From positions 1 to 32,101 of the forward strand of contig JAUWAW010000007.1 of NCBI GenBank assembly GCA_030601865.1: a stretch of 32,101 bases of DNA, written 5' to 3'. A program made the translations under genes and the position numbers. The notes under the pieces are model-generated. The model did not search any database and was not told where the DNA came from. It was given only the letters and a program-made list of their open reading frames with translations. This document shows, piece after piece, positions 28,785 through 32,101 of this stretch (positions are counted from its first letter, which is position 1; each line of letters starts with the position of its first letter). The stretch is from Candidatus Nealsoniibacteriota bacterium (GTDB taxonomy: Bacteria; Patescibacteriota; Minisyncoccia; Minisyncoccales; JAUWAW01).

Positions 28785-30691
28785 AAAAACAAATAAAAAA
28801 TTTGATCAAAAATTTTATCTTTATTCTCCTGATTTTTCTGATTATCTCCGGCCTCTTTAGTTTGTTTTTCCAGCCCTTTGAAAAAGAAATAGAGCTCTCT
28901 TTAACCCAGGTTGTGGAAGAAATTAACCAGGGGAAGATTAAGAAAATCACTGTCTCTGGCAATGAACTTTTAATTTTAAGGCAGGATGGAGAAAAAGCTA
29001 AATCCTTCAAAGAAGTAGAAGCTGCCCTCTCTCAATCTTTGCTCAACTATGGAGTAGAAAAAGAGAAGTTAAAAGAAGTGGAGATTGAAACAAAAGAAAA
29101 GGGAGGAATTTGGGTTTGGTTAGGACCGATGGCAATCTTTTTGTTTCCCCTGCTTTTGTTTGTTCTCTTTTTCTTTTTTATCTTCAAGCAGGCAAGAAAG
29201 GGAGCTGGCCAGGCCTTTAGTTTCCTCAAAGCACCGGCCAAACTTTTTGGACAGGGCAAGCAGAAAGGCAAAAAAGTTACTTTCAAGGATGTGGCTGACT
29301 TAAAAGAAGCAAAACAGGAACTGCAAGAAGTAGTTGACTTCTTGAAAAACCCCAAAAAGTACTTAAAAATGGGGGCGAGAATCCCACGGGGCGTTTTGCT
29401 GGTAGGCCCACCGGGCACAGGAAAAACTTTATTGGCGCGCGCAATCGCCAATGAGAGCGGAGTCCCCTTCTTTTCCATCGCTGGCTCTGCTTTTGTAGAG
29501 TTATTTGTAGGAGTTGGTTCGAGCAGAGTACGAAATTTGTTTGAAACAGCAAAAAAGCAAGCGCCTTCGTTAATTTTTATTGATGAATTAGACGCCATTG
29601 GAAAAATAAGAATGCCTGGAATTGGCGGCGGCCATGAAGAAAGAGAACAAACCTTGAATCAAATTTTAGCTGAAATGGACGGCTTTGAAAAAGATACAAA
29701 CGTAATCATTCTCTCTGCGACTAACAGACCTGAAATGTTGGACCCTGCTCTTTTAAGACCAGGGAGGTTTGACCGAACGATTGTCTTAGACCTGCCCGAT
29801 GTTAGGGGAAGAGAAGCAATTTTAAAAATTCACTGTCGGGGTAAGCCATCGGCCCTGGATGTTAATTTAAAAGAGATTGCTGAACGCACGCCCGGTTTTT
29901 CCGGAGCCGACATAGCCAACCTGGTTAATGAGGCGGCTATCCTGGCTGCCACAAGAAATAAAACTCAGATATATCAGGGAGAACTTTTAGAATCAATTGA
30001 AAAGGTTTTACTCGGTCCGGAAAGAAAAAGCCATCTTTTATCAGGTAAAGAAAAAGAAATCTGTGCCTTTCACGAAGCAGGCCATGCTTTAATTTCAGCC
30101 AGTTTGCCCGAGGCAGAAGAGGTGAGAAAAGTTTCCATTGTGGCTCGGGGAATGGTTGCTGGCTATACCTTGGCATTGCCTAAAAGAGAAAAAAGGATTA
30201 AAACCAAATCAGAATTTTTAGCAGAACTTGTTATCTTATTGGGCGGCTATTGCTCTGAAAAATTGAGATTCAAGGAAATTTCTACTGGGGCCAGCAATGA
30301 TTTAGAAAAGGCAAGTTTGCTGGCTCGGAGATTGGTAACCAAATATGGCATGTCAAAATTGGGTCCTATGTCCTTTGGCAAAAGGGAAACTCTGCCTTTT
30401 CTTAACTGGGAGCAGGAAACAGAAAGAAACTATTCAGAAAAAATCGCCTCAGCCATTGACAAAGAAACAGAAAGATTTATAAAAGAGGCGGAAACGAAAG
30501 CGACTAAACTTTTAAAGCAAAAGCGGAAAATCCTTGAAAGAATAGCCCAGATCCTCATTAAAAAAGAAACCATTGAGAAAGAGGAGTTTGAAAGATTAAT
30601 AGGAGAAAAAGAAAGGCAACCGGCCAAAACTCAAGAGAAAGCCTTGCCAAAAAAACAAAAATCTCTCAAAGTAAAAATCAAAGGTATTTAA
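28781..30691 (+). CDS. ftsH: ATP-dependent zinc metalloprotease FtsH
   Basis: A 636-residue membrane AAA+ protease that degrades misfolded membrane proteins and short-lived regulators. Two transmembrane helices lie at about residues 10-30 and 111-136, with the small extracytoplasmic domain between. Walker A is GPPGTGKT (209-216), Walker B LIFIDELDAIG, the pore motif FVGVG, and the second region of homology NRPEMLDPALLRPGRFDR. The zinc site is HEAGH (431-435), with a third ligand aspartate in GASNDLEKAS (about 506). The C-terminus is lysine-rich. The gene starts by a 4-nt overlap with the S1-like gene, and tRNA-Ile begins 4 nt after its stop, so the three are probably one transcript. Confidence 0.97.
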   Translation: MKKQIKNLIKNFIFILLIFLIISGLFSLFFQPFEKEIELSLTQVVEEINQGKIKKITVSGNELLILRQDGEKAKSFKEVEAALSQSLLNYGVEKEKLKEVEIETKEKGGIWVWLGPMAIFLFPLLLFVLFFFFIFKQARKGAGQAFSFLKAPAKLFGQGKQKGKKVTFKDVADLKEAKQELQEVVDFLKNPKKYLKMGARIPRGVLLVGPPGTGKTLLARAIANESGVPFFSIAGSAFVELFVGVGSSRVRNLFETAKKQAPSLIFIDELDAIGKIRMPGIGGGHEEREQTLNQILAEMDGFEKDTNVIILSATNRPEMLDPALLRPGRFDRTIVLDLPDVRGREAILKIHCRGKPSALDVNLKEIAERTPGFSGADIANLVNEAAILAATRNKTQIYQGELLESIEKVLLGPERKSHLLSGKEKEICAFHEAGHALISASLPEAEEVRKVSIVARGMVAGYTLALPKREKRIKTKSEFLAELVILLGGYCSEKLRFKEISTGASNDLEKASLLARRLVTKYGMSKLGPMSFGKRETLPFLNWEQETERNYSEKIASAIDKETERFIKEAETKATKLLKQKRKILERIAQILIKKETIEKEEFERLIGEKERQPAKTQEKALPKKQKSLKVKIKGI

Positions 30692-30694
30692 CCT

Positions 30695-30767
30695 GCGCAC
30701 GTAGCTCAGTGGTAGTAGCACAGATCTTATAAGTCTGGGGTCGTTGGTTCGAATCCAACCGTGCGCA
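30695..30767 (+). tRNA. tRNA-Ile (UAU)
   Basis: A 73-nt cloverleaf. Acceptor GCGCACG/CGTGCGC, discriminator A. The anticodon stem CAGAT/GTCTG encloses loop CTTATAA, giving anticodon UAU, which reads AUA. The T arm is GTTGG-TTCGAAT-CCAAC. CCA is not encoded. Most bacteria read AUA with a lysidine-modified CAU tRNA instead. Confidence 0.93.
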
Positions 30768-30830
30768 CATTTCAGAAGGATATAACTTGCAAGTAAAACG
30801 TAGGTGGCGGTGGTAAGATTTCAATAATTG

Positions 30831-30839
30831 TGATATAAT
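30831..30839 (+). promoter_or_regulatory. Extended -10 promoter of tRNA-Val
   Basis: TGATATAAT, identical to the extended -10 box of pilM. The tRNA begins 8 nt downstream, so transcription starts at about its 5' end. Confidence 0.75.
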
Positions 30840-30847
30840 AAGCTAAT

Positions 30848-30921
30848 GGGCGCGTAGCTCAGTTGGTTAGAGCGCTTCAGTGACATTGAAGAGGTCAGGG
30901 GTCCGAGTCCTCTCGCGCCCA
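30848..30921 (+). tRNA. tRNA-Val (GAC)
   Basis: A 74-nt cloverleaf. Acceptor GGGCGCG/CGCGCCC, discriminator A. The anticodon stem CTTCA/TGAAG encloses loop GTGACAT, giving anticodon GAC. Two odd points: the loop has G at position 32, and the T loop reads TCCGAGT, with C at the near-universal U55. CCA is not encoded. Confidence 0.92.
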
Positions 30922-30972
30922 CAATTTTGAAAACTCAAAAAGGTCGACATAACTAACTACTACAAATAAATT

Positions 30973-31719
30973 ATGAATAAACAAAACCCCTCTATTTCTA
31001 CAAGCCAAACATCATCTCTGATTAGCATAGGTGAACTATTAAGCAAGACCTGGCAGGTTTATAAAAGCAAGATTAAAGTTTTTCTGGGCATAATGCTTCT
31101 GCCTGTTCTTATTAATATAGTTTTTTTCCTCGTTGCCGCCGGCGCAGGACTGGCCGGTTTAGCTGGTAAACAGTTTTTAAAAATATCTTTAGGAGGCGCT
31201 CTGCCTTTTATGATTGTATTAGGCATTATTCTCTTTCTTGGTGTTATTATTATTGGACTCTGGGCCCAGATAGCTTTACTTTTTGCTATTAAAGAAAGAA
31301 AACAGCAAATAGGCATTAAAGCTTCATTCGCTAAGGGCTGGCATAAAATAATTTCTTTTCTATGGATAAGCATTTTGACTAGCCTTGTCACTATGGCTGG
31401 TTTTTTGCTCTTGGTTGTGCCAGGTATCATCTTTGCCGTCTGGTTTTCTTTAGCGCCTTATGTTTTGGTTTCCGAGGGTTTGAAAGGGAAAAAAGCCCTG
31501 TCCAGAAGCAGACAATTAGTAAAGGGAAATTGGGGCAAAGTTTTTTGGAGATTATTCATCATCACAGCCATTTCTCTTATTATTTCTATATCTCTTTCTT
31601 TCATCACTAATGTGGCTAATTTGATTATTCCGCTTTTCTTAACGCCTTTTGTCATTGTTTATACTTATCTCCTGTATGAAAACATAAAGCGGCTCAAGGA
31701 AGGAAGAATCGCTGTCTAA
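30973..31719 (+). CDS. Polytopic membrane protein, GPDPase_memb/DUF-type domain
   Basis: A 248-residue integral membrane protein with about six hydrophobic segments (about residues 35-60, 75-105, 125-150, 150-170, 195-215, 220-235). The start SIGELLSKTWQVYKSKIKVFL and the motif VVPGIIFAVWFSLAPYVLVSEG, followed by KKALSRSRQLVKGNWGKVF, are typical of the small family related to the membrane domain of glycerophosphodiester phosphodiesterases. No catalytic domain is attached, and the function is unknown. It stands alone between tRNA-Val and a strong terminator. The name rests on motif memory and is moderately sure. Confidence 0.82.
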   Translation: MNKQNPSISTSQTSSLISIGELLSKTWQVYKSKIKVFLGIMLLPVLINIVFFLVAAGAGLAGLAGKQFLKISLGGALPFMIVLGIILFLGVIIIGLWAQIALLFAIKERKQQIGIKASFAKGWHKIISFLWISILTSLVTMAGFLLLVVPGIIFAVWFSLAPYVLVSEGLKGKKALSRSRQLVKGNWGKVFWRLFIITAISLIISISLSFITNVANLIIPLFLTPFVIVYTYLLYENIKRLKEGRIAV

Positions 31720-31737
31720 GCTTCCACCTTAAACAAT

Positions 31738-31770
31738 AAAAAATACACGGGTCCGACCCGTGTATTTTTT
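31738..31770. terminator. Rho-independent terminator
   Basis: AAAAAATACACGGGT (31738-31752) pairs perfectly with ACCCGTGTATTTTTT (31756-31770), loop CCG. The A/T-runs on both sides make it bidirectional. Confidence 0.92.
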
Positions 31771-31771
31771 A

Positions 31772-31835
31772 TTTCAAGAATATATGTTTATACATTAGCG
31801 AATCAAGGTTCTTGAGCGAAGCGAAAGGTTCTTAT
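31772..31835. repeat. Single unit related to the 68-bp array
   Basis: TTTCAAGAATATATGTTTATAC, TTAGCGAATCAAGGTTCT and AGGTTCTTA match the array at 22177-22448. The middle GAGCGAAGCGAA replaces GACGAGCGTTAGCGAG. Confidence 0.8.
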
Positions 31836-31948
31836 TTCTTGTGGGCTTTGTTTTTGAACACTCTCTGGCATTTCTGACGGATAAAGCTGCTGGGAGTCCG
31901 ATAAGCCAGCTTCCCCTTTTTAGCTCTTTTTGAAGAGTATTTTTTCAC
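31832..31948 (-). CDS. Possible small basic protein (38 aa), unrecognised
   Basis: A GTG-started frame of 38 codons: it begins KKYSSKRAKKGKLAYRTPSS and ends QRVFKNKAHKK. More than a third of the residues are Lys or Arg, like small ribosomal proteins, but I do not recognise a family. A TATAAT box on the minus strand at about 32008-32013 could drive it. It ends inside a dispersed repeat unit (31772-31835). It may be real, or the tail of a gene broken by the palindrome at 31968-32003. Confidence 0.35.
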   Translation of the reverse strand: MKKYSSKRAKKGKLAYRTPSSFIRQKCQRVFKNKAHKK

Positions 31949-31967
31949 TTCAATTCAATAAAAAATT

Positions 31968-32003
31968 CCAAAAGTATGCTGCTATGTAGCAGCATACTTT
32001 TGG
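31968..32003. repeat. Palindrome (16-bp perfect arms)
   Basis: Arms 31968-31983 and 31988-32003 are exact complements, loop ATGT. It shares the core GCTGCTACATAGCAGC with the valS palindrome at 13651-13686, but the outer arms differ and are still self-complementary. Confidence 0.9.
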
Positions 32004-32101
32004 CCTAAATTATAGTTTAAAGAATTTAGTCGCCTTTGAGCTTTAAGTTTTTCGCTGATAGAAATTTTGCTTTTTTTAATGCCGCGCTCCATAATTTCTA
32101 A
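31982..32101 (-). CDS. C-terminal end of an unrecognised protein, partial
   Basis: A frame open from the right edge that ends in the palindrome (TAG at 31982-31984). It reads LEIMERGIKKSKISISEKLK and ends LNYNLGQKYAAT. The last five residues come from palindrome DNA, so the gene may have been cut short or given a new tail by the insertion. No family is recognised. An ATG at 32090-32092 could also start a 36-residue peptide. Confidence 0.3.
   Translation of the reverse strand, partial: LEIMERGIKKSKISISEKLKAQRRLNSLNYNLGQKYAAT

Overview
The window looks like a chromosomal segment of a Candidate Phyla Radiation (Patescibacteria) bacterium, most likely a Parcubacteria-type lineage. The grounds are short gene versions, type IV pilus (T4P) genes scattered among housekeeping genes, T4SS_pilin-like small membrane proteins, few Shine-Dalgarno sites and A/T-rich foldback spacers. 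TGA and TAG both act as stops, so the genetic code is standard. This placement is inferred from gene content and style; no rRNA is present. No transposase, integrase, CRISPR array or rRNA gene was seen.

Layout. (1) 1-5526, minus strand: histidine kinase, response regulator, PilB, PilC and three prepilin-like proteins, the last cut by the window edge. ComF (5610-6335) lies just upstream, suggesting DNA uptake. (2) 6444-10523, plus strand: PilM, a second PilC and three type IV pilins. (3) 10600-16850: tRNA-Glu, TsaD, ValS, a PrsW-like membrane protease, Hsp20, a secreted cysteine-stripe protein and tRNA-Leu. (4) 27136-17070, minus strand: GyrA, a response regulator, PilT, PilN-like, PilO, a PilP-like protein, a second PilB, a methyltransferase and four T4SS_pilin-like proteins. 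(5) 27236-31719: a degenerate metallo-beta-lactamase-fold protein diverging from an S1-domain protein, FtsH, tRNA-Ile(UAU), tRNA-Val(GAC) and a polytopic membrane protein. Two small uncertain ORFs lie at the right edge.

Together the pilus genes supply an extension ATPase in two versions, a retraction ATPase, two platform proteins, the PilM/N/O/P-like alignment complex, three pilins, three minor pilins and two response regulators. The prepilin peptidase and secretin are not in the window.

The most unusual property is the density of palindromic DNA. Short perfect hairpins (15-19 bp arms) sit in frame inside conserved genes (tsaD, valS, comF, pilB, hsp20, an MBL-fold gene, a prepilin leader). 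Several share a core sequence while their outer arms differ yet remain self-complementary. Nearly every longer spacer is also a foldback built from one repeated 6-10 nt word and its complement. This resembles the Rickettsia palindromic elements in outcome, but with different sequences. Other points: promoters whose -10 box lies 6-8 nt before the ATG (leaderless mRNAs), a frameshift at an octamer repeat in gyrA, a Cys-rich module shared by two minor pilins, a ~150-bp element in front of two T4P genes, and a 68-bp repeat array with A-B-A-B structure.
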